Assembly (NCBI GenBank): GCA_004295045.1
Contig: SHND01000055.1
Span: 12,105-76,104, forward strand
Direction: 5' to 3'
Source: Chloroflexota bacterium
GTDB lineage: Bacteria; Chloroflexota; Anaerolineae; UBA4142; SHND01
Length of the DNA: 64,000 nucleotides
This document shows, one piece after another, positions 34,294 to 43,650 of this stretch. The notes under the pieces are model-generated. The model was not told the DNA's origin, did no database searches, and saw only the letters and a list, made by a program, of their open reading frames with translations. A program made the translations under genes and the position numbers. Within the stretch, counting starts at the first letter, position 1; each line of letters begins with the position of its first letter.

Positions 34294-34686
34294 TTACCAT
34301 CCCGACAACAAGCCCGGGTCTTCCATCATTTCGGGACTCCACAAATCGGGCAGCACGGACACCTTGATTGTTTTGCCCGAAACAGATTCGCTCACATCCT
34401 TGACTTGTTGAATGAGCCAGCCGCCATAAGGACAAAACGGCGTCGTGAGCATCATTTTGATTTCGGGGGGCTCGTTGTTTAAATTGATTTCGCGGATGAG
34501 ACCGAGTTGGACAACTTCCAAACCAATCTCTGGATCGAAAACCTGTCGCAGCGCCATTTTGATGGTGTATTCGGGACTGCCGGGCGTGACGAGCGGATAG
34601 CTCGGATGCGCTAACGGGTCGTCCGCGCCGATGACGGGTTCGATCGGTTTTGTTTCGGTTGTATTTGTTTCGGGAAATTCGTTCAT
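34294..34686 (-). CDS. sufT: MIP18/SufT-like metal-sulfur cluster assembly protein
   Basis: The 130-residue DUF59 protein has ALRQVFDPEIGLEVVQLGLIRE, then MMLTTPFCPYGGWLI, the conserved DPE and Cys motif of the MIP18/SufT/PaaD family. Such proteins help mature Fe-S proteins. It is encoded within the suf operon between the second scaffold and sufS. GGAGG lies 5 bases before ATG 34686; the frame is open upstream but not family-like. Confidence 0.88.
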   Translation of the reverse strand: MNEFPETNTTETKPIEPVIGADDPLAHPSYPLVTPGSPEYTIKMALRQVFDPEIGLEVVQLGLIREINLNNEPPEIKMMLTTPFCPYGGWLIQQVKDVSESVSGKTIKVSVLPDLWSPEMMEDPGLLSGW

Positions 34687-34729
34687 CGTTCCTCCGGGCA
34701 GGGCGGAGTCATGCCGCCGTCCCAACAAT

Positions 34730-35179
34730 TTATCCTAAATCATCCCCGCGAAATGTTTCAGAGAGAATGATTGGTGAGACCAGTTTCTTGCCGGTCGCTT
34801 TATGCGATGGATATTCGCGCGCGCCTGCTTTGATGGTATCGAACGCCAGCGTCGCGCAGCGAATTCTCGATTGCACCACTTCGCGTCCCAGCTCTTCGAT
34901 CAATTCATTGTAATCCATCGCGTCAATTTCTGAAATCGTCTTGCCGATGATCTTGTCCATCACGAGCGAAGCCGCCGCCATGCTGATTGTGCAGCCCTGT
35001 CCATCAAAGGTCGCGTCAGTGACGCGGTCATTTTCATCCAACTTGGCAAAGATGGTCACAACGTCTCCGCAACCGGGATTTCCACCATTCACCAAAATAT
35101 CAGGGTCGTCGAGTTTGCCCTTGTGGTGGGGATTGTTGTAAAGGTCGAGAATAATCTCGATGTAATCTTGGCGGGTCAT
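34730..35179 (-). CDS. SufU/IscU-type scaffold (second copy)
   Basis: The 149-residue paralogue of the scaffold at 32.5 kb keeps the three Cys (NPGCGD, GQGCTIS, RIRCATLA) and the Asp. It has a longer, basic C-terminal tail. Two scaffolds in one operon suggest division of labour, perhaps between different clients. It starts right after the rhodanese stop codon (ATG 35179; stop 35181-35183), so the two are coupled. Confidence 0.9.
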   Translation of the reverse strand: MTRQDYIEIILDLYNNPHHKGKLDDPDILVNGGNPGCGDVVTIFAKLDENDRVTDATFDGQGCTISMAAASLVMDKIIGKTISEIDAMDYNELIEELGREVVQSRIRCATLAFDTIKAGAREYPSHKATGKKLVSPIILSETFRGDDLG

Positions 35180-35180
35180 G

Positions 35181-36026
35181 TTACTTTTCAATCGGCGCGC
35201 CGACGAGGTTGCCCCATTCGGTCCACGAGCCGTCATAATTTCTAACGTTCGGATAACCGAGAAGGTACGTCAAAACGAACCACGAAAGGGACGAGCGTTC
35301 GCCGATGCGGCAATAGGCGATAATGTCGCGGTCAGGCGAAACGCCTTGCGGCTCGTACAGCGCGTTCAAATCCTCGACCGATTTGAACGTCGCATCGGCG
35401 GTCACGTTCTTTGCCCACGGAATAGATTTTGCGCCGGGAATATGTCCGCCGCGCAGCGCGCCCTCTTGCGGATAACCGGGCATGTGCAAAAGTTCGCCCG
35501 AATATTCCTGCGGCGAGCGCACATCCACCAAAGGCAAATCCTTTTCGATGTGTTCGAGAATATCATCGCGGAACGCGCGAATGGTGTGATCGTCGCGGTC
35601 GGCGGCTCGATAATTTGACGGTGAATACGATGGAAGCTCTTTCGAGAGTTCGCGTCCTTCGTCAATCCATTTTTGGCGTCCGCCGTTCATGATGGCGGTG
35701 TTGGTAAAACCAAACAGTTCGAACACCCACAGCGCATAACACGCCCACCAATTATTTTTGTCGCCGTAAAAAATCACGCGCGTGTCTTGATGGATGCCCG
35801 CTTTGGATAATAGCGCTTCAAAACGCGCGCGGTCAATGTAATCGCGTTTGACGGGGTCGTTCAAATCTGCAACCCAATCAATTTTCACCGCGCCGGGAAT
35901 GTGACCAACATCGTACAACAAAACATCTTCATCCGATTCGACGATGCGAATTTTTGGATCATTGAGATGTTCGGCAATCCATTCGGTCTCAACTAGTTTT
36001 TCGGGATGTGCGTATCCGTTTGCCAT
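35181..36026 (-). CDS. Two-domain sulfurtransferase (rhodanese family)
   Basis: The 281-residue protein has an inactive N-terminal rhodanese domain (about 1-130) and an active C-terminal one with the catalytic Cys in [19 protein letters not shown] at the active site is seen in thiosulfate sulfurtransferases of the SseA/CysA2 type. It may supply persulfide sulfur to the suf machinery. It lies between sufD and the second scaffold. AGAGGA precedes ATG 36026. Confidence 0.93.
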   Translation of the reverse strand: MANGYAHPEKLVETEWIAEHLNDPKIRIVESDEDVLLYDVGHIPGAVKIDWVADLNDPVKRDYIDRARFEALLSKAGIHQDTRVIFYGDKNNWWACYALWVFELFGFTNTAIMNGGRQKWIDEGRELSKELPSYSPSNYRAADRDDHTIRAFRDDILEHIEKDLPLVDVRSPQEYSGELLHMPGYPQEGALRGGHIPGAKSIPWAKNVTADATFKSVEDLNALYEPQGVSPDRDIIAYCRIGERSSLSWFVLTYLLGYPNVRNYDGSWTEWGNLVGAPIEK

Positions 36027-36089
36027 TGTTTTTTCCTCTGTATGAATCTGTGACCTGTGCGGTCGAAGGTAACTCGAGTAAAACGCTTT

Positions 36090-36145
36090 GTACCATCGAG
36101 ACGCGGGGTCCGCATCGCCTCAATGCGACGCGCCCCGCCCGGTAC
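36090..36145. other. Imperfect hairpin in the gap before the sulfurtransferase gene
   Basis: GTACC and GGTAC close an imperfect stem that also pairs GCGGGG with CCCCGC and GCAT with ATGC. In the minus-strand direction it sits between sufD and the sulfurtransferase ATG. It could be a terminator, a processing site or a leader structure; there is no T-tract. Confidence 0.4.
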
Positions 36146-36175
36146 AGATGCATCGTAACGGAAAAAAAGAGTTCA

Positions 36176-37576
36176 TCATGCTCCAACAATTTTTTGGCGA
36201 ATGACCTGGAACAACCGGTCCTGTACCACCGCGAGCGGAATCTTGGCGATGAGTTCATCAAAGAAACCTTCGGTGAACAAGCGTTCCGCTTCGGGACGCG
36301 GGATGCCGCGCGCCATCAGATAAAACACTGCTTCTTCTTCAATCGGTCCCACCGTCGCGCCGTGCGTGCAGCGCACATCGTTCGCTTCGATTTCCAACTC
36401 GGGAATCGAGTCCGCGTGCGCGGTGTGTGAAAGCAGCAAGTTGCGATTTTGCTGGTAGGCGTCGGAATGCTGCGCGTCGGGATTGATGCGAATCAGCCCG
36501 CGAAACACCGAGTACGCTTTGTCTTTGAGCGCGCCTTTGTACAGCAAATCGCTTTTGCCATTCGCGACGAGATGATTTTGAAACGTGTGCTGGTCGAAAT
36601 GCTGCTGCTTGTCGCCAAAGAAAAAGCCGAGCATTCGCACGTTCGCGCCGGAACCTTCGATGCGTGAATCGAGAAACGCTTTCGTGACCGCGCTGCCCAA
36701 CATGCCCGCGAGCCACGTCAAATTTGTATCGCGTTCGAGAATCGCGGTTTGCGAGGTAAAGTCCCAAACGTTGTGCGCCCAATCCTGCAAATTGAAATAT
36801 TGCAAATTGGAATTGGGCTTGAGAATCAATTCCACTGCGCGGCTGCCAAAGCGCTGTGCTTCGTTCGCGCTCGAACCGAAATCCTCAATCAATTTCGCGG
36901 ACGCGCCTTGCTCCAAAATTACAAGCGAGTGCGTGAACAACGCCACATTTGGCGCGTCAAAGTACGCGAGCGTGTCAATGGGCTGTTCAATGACGACATC
37001 GCGCGGGACGTACAAGAAAGTTCCGCCGTTCCAAAAGGCGCCGTGCAGCGACGCGAATTTCAAATCGCCAATTGTGTCGCTGTAACCGTGATGCTCCGTA
37101 TAGCCCTGCGCGTTGACGTGGCGCGCGTAACGATTTTCCGCGAGGGTGACGGCGCGCGTCATGAAATGTTCGCGTACGAGGTCGGGATATTCGCGCAGCG
37201 CGGTATTCATGTCACACAAAATCACGCCGCGCTTTTTGTATTCGTCTTTTAATTGCGCAAACGCGTCACGTCCGTTATGCGTGACAAGCACGCCCGCCGC
37301 GTCTTGATTGTCCGCGAGTCCTTGAAATTCCGCAGGCAGTTGCGCGGGCGACCACGATGCATCTGCCACCTCGAACGGCACCGCAGTCTCCAGTTGCAAG
37401 TCTCTCAACGAGGTGCGCCGCCACAGTTCATCATTCGCCGCGGGCATTGGCGTTTCGTTGTACACGTGCCACGCTTCCAGGCGCCGCGCGCGCATCCAAT
37501 CCGGTTCGCCGTTCGCGCGCGATAACGCTTCCAGCGCGTCTTTATGAAATCCCACTAATGTTTTTGTTTCAGTCAC
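36176..37576 (-). CDS. sufD: SufD iron-sulfur assembly protein
   Basis: The 466-residue SufD forms the SufBC2D complex with SufB and the ATPase SufC, which builds and transfers Fe-S clusters. The C-terminal core reads FRGLIRINPDAQHSDAYQQN, THGATVGPIEEEAVFYLMARGI and RLFTEGF, all conserved in SufB/SufD. It starts with GTG 37576, with AGAGGT upstream. The sufB and sufC genes lie 1.8 kb further on the same strand; a restriction-modification pair of opposite polarity separates them. Confidence 0.94.
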   Translation of the reverse strand: MTETKTLVGFHKDALEALSRANGEPDWMRARRLEAWHVYNETPMPAANDELWRRTSLRDLQLETAVPFEVADASWSPAQLPAEFQGLADNQDAAGVLVTHNGRDAFAQLKDEYKKRGVILCDMNTALREYPDLVREHFMTRAVTLAENRYARHVNAQGYTEHHGYSDTIGDLKFASLHGAFWNGGTFLYVPRDVVIEQPIDTLAYFDAPNVALFTHSLVILEQGASAKLIEDFGSSANEAQRFGSRAVELILKPNSNLQYFNLQDWAHNVWDFTSQTAILERDTNLTWLAGMLGSAVTKAFLDSRIEGSGANVRMLGFFFGDKQQHFDQHTFQNHLVANGKSDLLYKGALKDKAYSVFRGLIRINPDAQHSDAYQQNRNLLLSHTAHADSIPELEIEANDVRCTHGATVGPIEEEAVFYLMARGIPRPEAERLFTEGFFDELIAKIPLAVVQDRLFQVIRQKIVGA

Positions 37577-37587
37577 AGATACCTCTA

Positions 37588-37616
37588 TTGATTGCGCAGA
37601 GTTGATTTGATAGAAT
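37588..37616 (+). promoter_or_regulatory. Promoter of the restriction-modification genes
   Basis: TTGATT at 37588-37593 and TAGAAT at 37611-37616 are separated by exactly 17 bases. The expected transcription start is at or beside ATG 37625, so the transcript would be leaderless. It lies just upstream of and antiparallel to the sufD start. Confidence 0.7.
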
Positions 37617-37624
37617 CACCCGCA

Positions 37625-38155
37625 ATGGATTTTGCGCGTGATCCCGTTCGCGTTGTGATTACTGCCGAGATGCTTTATGCTGCCGAACTCGCCGCTTCGC
37701 TATCGCATGTCAATCGCACGATTGCTTCGCCGGTGGATACCTTGACGGGCGCGTTGGGCGAAATGGTTTGGGCGCACTATTATTTTGGCGATTGGCGCAA
37801 ACACAATCTGGTCAAAAATATCGGCAAGAGCGATTTTGCTAAAGTCGAAATCAAAGCGTCCGCGTTCCGTTTCAATCCGCGTTTGAATTTACTCGTGCGC
37901 GAAGATTATCACGCCAAGCGCAAACCCCAATATTATGTCCAAGTGATTATTGATGTTGACCCAAAAAATCCGCGCATCGTCCCCGACACCAACGCGTTCA
38001 TTTGCGGTTATGCCACATTTGACGAAGTGGACCGCGCGCCGTTACGCGATGAGAAAAGCAAGCGCGGCGGCAGCGCCGGATTTCGCACAAAATTTATTCC
38101 GATTCTAAAATTGCATCCCATTTCCGAACTGCCCAAGGATTTGAAACAATTCTAA
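37625..38155 (+). CDS. Probable type II restriction endonuclease
   Basis: The 176-residue protein has a possible PD-(D/E)XK core: the Glu of GALGEMVWAHYYFGDW followed by KVEIKASAF (E-x-K). It directly precedes and overlaps (TAATG) a DNA methyltransferase gene, the usual arrangement of a type II restriction-modification pair. The recognition sequence cannot be read. ATG 37625 is chosen over an upstream TTG because the TTG lies inside the -35 box. An accessory nuclease role is possible. Confidence 0.72.
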   Translation: MDFARDPVRVVITAEMLYAAELAASLSHVNRTIASPVDTLTGALGEMVWAHYYFGDWRKHNLVKNIGKSDFAKVEIKASAFRFNPRLNLLVREDYHAKRKPQYYVQVIIDVDPKNPRIVPDTNAFICGYATFDEVDRAPLRDEKSKRGGSAGFRTKFIPILKLHPISELPKDLKQF

Positions 38156-38997
38156 TGAAGCCGTTCATCATTCACAAAAAAGGCAAAACTGCCAAGTTCT
38201 TTCTGCAAGATTGTGTTCAAGGCATGCGCGAAAATTTGCAACCCAATTCGGTCAGCGTTGTCATCACGTCGCCGCCCTACAATCTCGGCATCAAATATTC
38301 CAAATACGACGACACGATTTCGCGCGAAAAATATCTAGCATGGATGCGCGAGTGGGCGGGTGTGATAAAAAATGTTTTGGCGGAAGATGGCTCGCTGTTC
38401 CTCAATCTCGGCAGCAAACCCACTGACCCGCATGTGCCGTTTCGCGTGCTCCAAGTTCTCGAACAAGAATTTGTTTTGCAAAATACAATTCACTGGATCA
38501 AAGCGATTTCCATTGACAAAGAAAATGTCGGCAATTATCCAAACATCCTTGACGACGTTTCCGTCGGACACTACAAACCCATCAATTCGCCAAGATTTCT
38601 AAATGACAATCACGAATACGTTTTTCATCTCACCAAACGCGGCGATGTGAAATTAGACCGTTTGGCAATCGGCGTCCCGTACCAAGACAAATCGAATGTG
38701 CTGCGCTGGCAGGGCAAACGCGATTTACACTGTCGCGGCAACATCTGGTTCATTCCGTACGAAACTATCAAGAGCCGCGATAGAGACCGTCCCCATCCCG
38801 CGACGTTCCCGGTGCAGCTCGCCGAAATGTGCATCAAATTGCACGGCGTCCCACGCGCGCAGCTTGTTCTCGACCCATTTCTCGGCATCGGGCAATCCGC
38901 CCTCGCCGCGCTGAAATTGCAAAAAAATTTTGTCGGGTTCGAGATTGACCGCGCGTATTTTGATGAGGCGGTCAAACGCGTGCGCGCGTTGCATTGA
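38155..38997 (+). CDS. Site-specific DNA methyltransferase (beta class)
   Basis: The 280-residue enzyme has catalytic motif IV TSPPYNLG near the N terminus and SAM motif I DPFLGIGQSALAA near the C terminus, so the order is that of beta-class N4-cytosine or N6-adenine methyltransferases. SPPY is more common in N4-cytosine enzymes but does not settle the base. It overlaps the upstream nuclease gene by one base and should protect host DNA. A strong terminator follows. Confidence 0.93.
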   Translation: MKPFIIHKKGKTAKFFLQDCVQGMRENLQPNSVSVVITSPPYNLGIKYSKYDDTISREKYLAWMREWAGVIKNVLAEDGSLFLNLGSKPTDPHVPFRVLQVLEQEFVLQNTIHWIKAISIDKENVGNYPNILDDVSVGHYKPINSPRFLNDNHEYVFHLTKRGDVKLDRLAIGVPYQDKSNVLRWQGKRDLHCRGNIWFIPYETIKSRDRDRPHPATFPVQLAEMCIKLHGVPRAQLVLDPFLGIGQSALAALKLQKNFVGFEIDRAYFDEAVKRVRALH

Positions 38998-39026
38998 CTA
39001 ATTTTTAACGTTCGTCCGTACAATCA

Positions 39027-39064
39027 ATCGCTCTCTCGTATCACGACGGGAGAGCGATGTTTTT
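39027..39064 (+). terminator. Terminator of the restriction-modification operon
   Basis: ATCGCTCTC and GAGAGCGAT form a 9-bp stem, followed by GTTTTT. It lies 30 bases after the methyltransferase stop codon and abuts the end of the convergent SHOCT gene. Confidence 0.85.
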
Positions 39065-39287
39065 ACGCCAAATCTTTTTTCATCTGCTCGAATTGTTCTT
39101 GTGTAAGTTCGCCTTTGGCATAGCGCACTTTCAAGATATCTAGCGGCGACTCTGCTATGGGCGCACTTGTAGGCATCCTGGCAAGCCGAACTATCACAAA
39201 TATCATTCCGCCTACAAGCGCAAGGAGCAAAATACAAGGCACAAGCTGCGCCAATATCCAAGGTAAACTGTTACCAATTTTTTCCAT
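39063..39287 (-). CDS. Small SHOCT-domain membrane protein
   Basis: The 74-residue protein has one membrane helix (about 11-35, LAQLVPCILLLALVGGMIFVI) and a C-terminal SHOCT domain (LKVRYAKGELTQEQFEQMKKDL). SHOCT proteins are widespread, often next to stress or cell-envelope genes; their action is unclear. It sits between sufB and the restriction-modification island, on the suf strand, 59 bases after sufB. Confidence 0.88.
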   Translation of the reverse strand: MEKIGNSLPWILAQLVPCILLLALVGGMIFVIVRLARMPTSAPIAESPLDILKVRYAKGELTQEQFEQMKKDLA

Positions 39288-39346
39288 GGATTCTTGTCTC
39301 GCGCGCTGATGAGGGATGAAAATCTTTCATCCCTCTGCCTTCATCC

Positions 39347-40771
39347 CTAACCGACCGAACCTTCCATTTGCAAATTGATAAGGCGATTCAACTCGACCGC
39401 GAACTCCATCGGCAATTCTTTGGCGACGGGTTCGATAAATCCGTTGACAATCATCGCCGACGCTTCGTTATCGGTGAGACCGCGCGAGGTGAGATAAAAC
39501 AGCTGCTCCTCACCAATCTTGCTCACCGATGCTTCGTGTCCAATCGTCACGTTATCTTCTTGAACATCAATGTACGGATACGTGTCCGAGCGCGATTGTT
39601 CGTCAAGAATCAACGCATCGCACTGCACCTTGGAGCGCGAACCTTCCGCGCCGGGATACACTTGTAACAGTCCGCGATACGAAGTGCGTCCGCCGTCCTT
39701 GCTGATGGACTTGGAAATGATTTGCGAAGTGGTGTGCGGCGCGCCGTGAATCGCTTTGCCGCCCGCGTCTTGATGCTGTCCTTTGCCTGCCATCGCCACG
39801 CTCAACACTTCGCCGTGCGCGCCTTTGCCCATCAGATAGATGCTCGGATATTTCATCGTGAGTTTGGAACCAAGGTTCGCGTCCACCCATTCCATCGTCG
39901 CATCTTCTTGCGCGAGCGTGCGCTTGGTGACGAGGTTGTACACATTCGCTGACCAATTCTGAATCGTGGTGTAACGCGCGCGCCCGCCCTTCATCACCAA
40001 GATTTCGACGACGGCGCTGTGTAAGGAATCAGTAGAATAAGTGGGTGCGGTGCACCCTTCCACATAATGCACGAACGCGCCTTCATCCACAATAATCAGC
40101 GTGCGTTCAAATTGTCCCATGTTCTTGGCGTTGATGCGGAAATATGCTTGCAGCGGCATATCCACATGCACGCCCGGCGGAACGTAAATGAACGAACCGC
40201 CCGACCACACCGCGCTGTTCAACGCGGCAAATTTATTGTCGGCAGGGGGAATGATGGTGCCGAAATATTTTTTGAATAAATCGGGATACTCGCGTAGCGC
40301 GGAATCGGTGTCAGTGAAAATGACGCCCTGTTTCGTCAACGATTCTTTGACGCTGTGGTACACCACTTCGCTTTCATATTGCGCGCCAACGCCCGACAAA
40401 AATTTCTGTTCCGCTTCGGGAATGCCCAATTTGTCGAACGTGTTCTTGATGTCGGGTGGAACTTCGTCCCATTTGCGTCCCTGTTTTTCAGCTGCGCGGA
40501 CGAAATAATAAATGTCGTCGAAATCAATCTCGTTGAGATTGCCACCCCACTGCGGCATCGTTTTCTTGTAAAAAATATCGAGCGAGCGATGCCGAAATTC
40601 GCGCATCCAATCGGGCTCGTTTTTCATCCACGAAATTTCTTCGACGATTTCATGGTTCAACCCTTTTTTCGATTTGAACGCATAATTTTCGGGATCGAAA
40701 AATCCGTACTTTTCCTTGTATGTGCTGCTGCTTGCCCCAAAATCAAATGCTACGTCTAATTGTTCAGCCAT
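39347..40771 (-). CDS. sufB: SufB iron-sulfur assembly protein
   Basis: The 474-residue core scaffold of the SufBC2D complex. Typical segments are [40 protein letters not shown] and the C-terminal [19 protein letters not shown]. Length equals normal SufB. It follows sufC by 75 bases, and GGAG precedes the ATG. It should form the cluster assembly site together with SufD encoded beyond the restriction-modification pair. Confidence 0.96.
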   Translation of the reverse strand: MAEQLDVAFDFGASSSTYKEKYGFFDPENYAFKSKKGLNHEIVEEISWMKNEPDWMREFRHRSLDIFYKKTMPQWGGNLNEIDFDDIYYFVRAAEKQGRKWDEVPPDIKNTFDKLGIPEAEQKFLSGVGAQYESEVVYHSVKESLTKQGVIFTDTDSALREYPDLFKKYFGTIIPPADNKFAALNSAVWSGGSFIYVPPGVHVDMPLQAYFRINAKNMGQFERTLIIVDEGAFVHYVEGCTAPTYSTDSLHSAVVEILVMKGGRARYTTIQNWSANVYNLVTKRTLAQEDATMEWVDANLGSKLTMKYPSIYLMGKGAHGEVLSVAMAGKGQHQDAGGKAIHGAPHTTSQIISKSISKDGGRTSYRGLLQVYPGAEGSRSKVQCDALILDEQSRSDTYPYIDVQEDNVTIGHEASVSKIGEEQLFYLTSRGLTDNEASAMIVNGFIEPVAKELPMEFAVELNRLINLQMEGSVG

Positions 40772-40846
40772 TTCCGTTACTCCGTTTCAATCGCATTAGA
40801 GAATGCTCGCTACGCGCACTACTGCGCTCCACTCTCCCCACTTGCA

Positions 40847-41617
40847 TTATCCCGCTGTCTCTTTCAACACCCATTCGTAACCTTGTTCCTCTAATTTCAA
40901 TGCGAGTTCGGGGCCACCTTCAACGGCAATTTTGCCTTTGACCAATACATGCACAAAATTCGGTTTGATGAAATTCAAAATACGTTGATAGTGCGTGATG
41001 ATGAGAATGCCGAGATTTGGACCTTGCAAAGAATTGACGCCTTCGCTAACGATGCGCACGCCGTCAATGTCGAGACCCGAATCGGTTTCATCGAGAATCG
41101 CGATTTCGGGTTGGAGAATTGCCATCTGCAAAATCTCCGCGCGTTTCTTTTCGCCGCCCGAAAATCCTTCGTTCAAATAACGCGTCGCGAACGATTCATC
41201 CAATTTCAGCATCGCCATTTTCTCGCGCATCATTTTGCGAAATTCGGGAATGCCGATCGGTTTGAAATTGCCGTTCATCGTCTCTTTGCGTTTCGCATTC
41301 AACGCGGTGCGCAAAAAGTTTGCGACGGTGACGCCGGAAACGGAATGGGGATATTGGAACGCGAGAAACATGCCCGCGCGCGCGCGTTCATCGGGTTTCA
41401 AATCGAGAACGCTTTCGCCCTTGTACAAAATGTCGCCCTGTGTGACGACATAGTGCGGATGTCCGAGCAGCGTGTTCGCCAGCGTGGATTTGCCCGAACC
41501 ATTCGGACCCATGACGGCGTGGACCTCGCCCTTGTCAATCGTCAGATTGACGCCTTTGATAATTTCTTTGCCTTCGACCTCGACATGCAAGTCGCGGATT
41601 TCTAAATCGTGAGCCAT
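40847..41617 (-). CDS. sufC: SufC ATPase of the Suf complex
   Basis: The 256-residue ABC-type ATPase drives cluster assembly by SufB and SufD. Walker [11 protein letters not shown], signature [12 protein letters not shown] and Walker [14 protein letters not shown] are intact. It is the first gene of the suf operon; AGGAG lies 9 bases before its ATG. Three palindromic sequence units lie 26-64 bases upstream of the start. Confidence 0.96.
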   Translation of the reverse strand: MAHDLEIRDLHVEVEGKEIIKGVNLTIDKGEVHAVMGPNGSGKSTLANTLLGHPHYVVTQGDILYKGESVLDLKPDERARAGMFLAFQYPHSVSGVTVANFLRTALNAKRKETMNGNFKPIGIPEFRKMMREKMAMLKLDESFATRYLNEGFSGGEKKRAEILQMAILQPEIAILDETDSGLDIDGVRIVSEGVNSLQGPNLGILIITHYQRILNFIKPNFVHVLVKGKIAVEGGPELALKLEEQGYEWVLKETAG

Positions 41618-41642
41618 ACGCGTAAAAAACTCCTAAGAGATT

Positions 41643-41681
41643 GCAATGAATTTCATTGCCGCAATGCATTTGTTGCCGCAA
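41643..41681. promoter_or_regulatory. Palindrome cluster upstream of sufC (candidate operator)
   Basis: GCAATGAA-T-TTCATTGC (41643-41659) is a perfect 8-1-8 palindrome, and TTGCCGCAA occurs at 41656-41664 and 41673-41681, 17 bases apart centre to centre. All share GCAA half-sites. The position before the suf operon suggests control by an Fe-S or iron-responsive regulator; none can be named. The -35 and -10 boxes are not clear. Confidence 0.55.
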
Positions 41682-41838
41682 TAATTCGTGCTGCGAAATC
41701 AAATAATGTTACGACGCGCAAAAACGTCGCCAACATGACAAGTCAATTCTAGTCGCGCGGGCTTAAAAGAATATAAGAATGCGCAAATGTTTATAAAAAC
41801 CGCGTTAGAGTTGTGAAGAAAGACGCAATGCTCAGTAT

Positions 41839-42714
41839 CTAAACAGAACGAACTAAAATGCTTCGCGAGCTCCACGCTTGTCGCGCGAGCCACACAAGCG
41901 CGACGAGTCCAATCAAGTGAATGCCAACGCTCCACGCCAGCGCCGCCGTGTCGCCGCTCGCCGCGCCGAACACGAACAGCGTTCCGAAATCGCGCGCGAC
42001 GTCAAAACATTGATGCGCCCAACCCACCAAAGGAACGCTTTCGGTCTTGAACCACAACCACCCCATTGCCGCGCCGAACAAAATATTCGATATCACCAAC
42101 GCGAGCGTGATGGTCAAAACATTCGCGCCGAACGCATCCAGAGACATCTCATTTTGAGATGCCACAAGAATGAGCGGCGCAAGCACCACCGGCAAATGCC
42201 ACAGCCCGCGCACGATTCCCGAAATTACCACCGCGCCGATTTTTCCAAACGGCGGCGCGAGCAGCGGCAAAAGATACGCGCACCAACCTAATTCTTCGCC
42301 CATCCCCGCGAGCCAGCCAACCGTCAAACCGCTGACGGGGATTAACCACAGATACGCTTCGAACGGATTGCGGACTGCCAATTCGTTCGGCGCGTCCAAC
42401 GCGCCCGCCGCGAGCGAAATGCCGCGCAATATTAATACTGCTCCCGCGATTGCGAGATAATAACGCGCATGACTCCATTTCCAGACAGGGCGCAGCGCGT
42501 CGTCAAAGCGTCGCCACATCACGAACGCGGCGAGTGCGGGTCCAGCCATTCCCAAAAAATGTCCGAACATTCCCACAACCGCCAAAAACGACGCGTCGAA
42601 TTGATGTGCGAACGTTGGAATGAACCAAACATCGAGCGCGAAAAAAATTGCCCACGAATACGCGAACGCGAGCAGCGCGAAAAGCAGAGTGTGTCCGAGC
42701 GCGCGGCGTTTCAT
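41839..42714 (-). CDS. CPBP-family intramembrane protease
   Basis: The 291-residue polytopic protein carries the Abi/CPBP motifs: GMGEELGWCAYLLPLL (EE plus aromatic), RGLWHLPVVL and VGWAHQC. These Glu and His residues form the intramembrane metal site of type II CAAX prenyl protease-like enzymes. The substrate is unknown. ATG 42714 overlaps the preceding stop as ATGA and is preferred, although MADK four residues earlier is also possible. It is cotranscribed with the upstream membrane protein gene. Confidence 0.85.
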   Translation of the reverse strand: MKRRALGHTLLFALLAFAYSWAIFFALDVWFIPTFAHQFDASFLAVVGMFGHFLGMAGPALAAFVMWRRFDDALRPVWKWSHARYYLAIAGAVLILRGISLAAGALDAPNELAVRNPFEAYLWLIPVSGLTVGWLAGMGEELGWCAYLLPLLAPPFGKIGAVVISGIVRGLWHLPVVLAPLILVASQNEMSLDAFGANVLTITLALVISNILFGAAMGWLWFKTESVPLVGWAHQCFDVARDFGTLFVFGAASGDTAALAWSVGIHLIGLVALVWLARQAWSSRSILVRSV

Positions 42715-43337
42715 TTTGTCTGCCATAGAAAAATGCCGAGCCACACTGCCCACACCGCGCTGAGAATCAAAACGCCGAGCGCGAGAAACGGCACGAGACT
42801 CACCGCGCCGACTGCCAACCCAAGCCAACACAGTCCGCGCGGCAGCAATCTACTTTTCAGCGCCGCCCAATTGACCAGCAGATACCAAACGCCGTTCGCC
42901 ACGATGACAGCGAGTCCCAAAAATCCAATAATGCCATTGAGCGTGTTCCCCGTGTTGGCATCGCTCGCCGAAAAATTCGCGGCTTGCGAAACAGCAAAAA
43001 TGCTCAACACGGCATTGACGAGCAGCAAGCCAACCGCGAGGAAACCGAACCCTGTCGCCACGCGCAGCAACGTCGGCGCGGCGTCGCGCAAACGTTTCCA
43101 GAGAACGACGATGAGAATGCTCGCGGTGATCGCCGACACGAATTTCAAGAGGTCTTGAACGAGCAGCGGCATTGGGTTGGCAATGGCAAGCGCAGCCAAT
43201 TGCTGCGGATCGCTCAGCGCGCCAAGCCCGATGAACGCGACGGCGACGACGAGCGATGCGCCTGCCGCGAACGCATTGACAAACGCGGCGATGCTGCCCG
43301 TTTTTTCAAGACGCGGTTGGGATGTTTGCGCGGTCAT
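42711..43337 (-). CDS. Multi-pass membrane protein (208 aa)
   Basis: A protein with six or so hydrophobic segments and no recognised catalytic motif. It starts MTAQTSQPRLEKTGSIAAFVNAF; the resemblance to DUF4386-type proteins is loose. AAGGAG precedes ATG 43337. It overlaps the CPBP protease by 4 bases, so it might be the partner or substrate of that protease; this is only inferred. Confidence 0.7.
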   Translation of the reverse strand: MTAQTSQPRLEKTGSIAAFVNAFAAGASLVVAVAFIGLGALSDPQQLAALAIANPMPLLVQDLLKFVSAITASILIVVLWKRLRDAAPTLLRVATGFGFLAVGLLLVNAVLSIFAVSQAANFSASDANTGNTLNGIIGFLGLAVIVANGVWYLLVNWAALKSRLLPRGLCWLGLAVGAVSLVPFLALGVLILSAVWAVWLGIFLWQTK

Positions 43338-43551
43338 TTTTTCTCCTTTGTGTATGGTTCATGGTTTGATGACCGATTCTTTATTGGAAAAAACAAATGG
43401 AATTTGCTTTGGGAACGAGTGATGAGTTGTCTTCGGATGGACAGCATTTTGTAGTCGTGATTGCGCGCGAAGAATACAGTGGGGGGATTTTAATTGCGGA
43501 TGCAAACGAACGCAATATTTCTTCGCGCAGCAGTGGGGAATTTCAAATACT
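43338..43551. other. Intergenic stretch without a supported gene
   Basis: Upstream region of the membrane protein gene, then a stretch of open frame on the plus strand (from 43397) with no ribosome site or family likeness. It runs into the antisense of the cysteine synthase remnant, so it is not called as a gene. Confidence 0.5.
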
Positions 43552-43650
43552 TTATTCCGGAATCGACATCACACTCAAATACCTCTCGCCGCCATCCGGC
43601 AGCACACACACAATTACGCCCTCCTCAATTTCACGCGCGATTTTTCGCGG
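43552..43650 (-). pseudogene. Remnant of a cysteine synthase 3' end
   Basis: The minus strand reads RKIAREIEEGVIVCVLPDGG, then ERYLSVMSIPE and a stop. The intact gene 3 kb away ends KIAREIVRGVIVCVLPDGG, ERYLSMTSLE. Only the last 33 codons or so are present; the 5' part is replaced by a ferredoxin-reductase-like sequence of opposite polarity. There is no upstream part of the gene to express it. Confidence 0.85.
43573..43649. repeat. Direct repeat, left copy (cysteine synthase 3' end)
   Basis: These 77 bases match 46628-46704 in the same orientation with no gap and nine mismatches by eye (about 88% identity). The two copies bound 3.0 kb holding the broken reductase gene and the cysteine-rich cassette. 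Confidence 0.85.
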
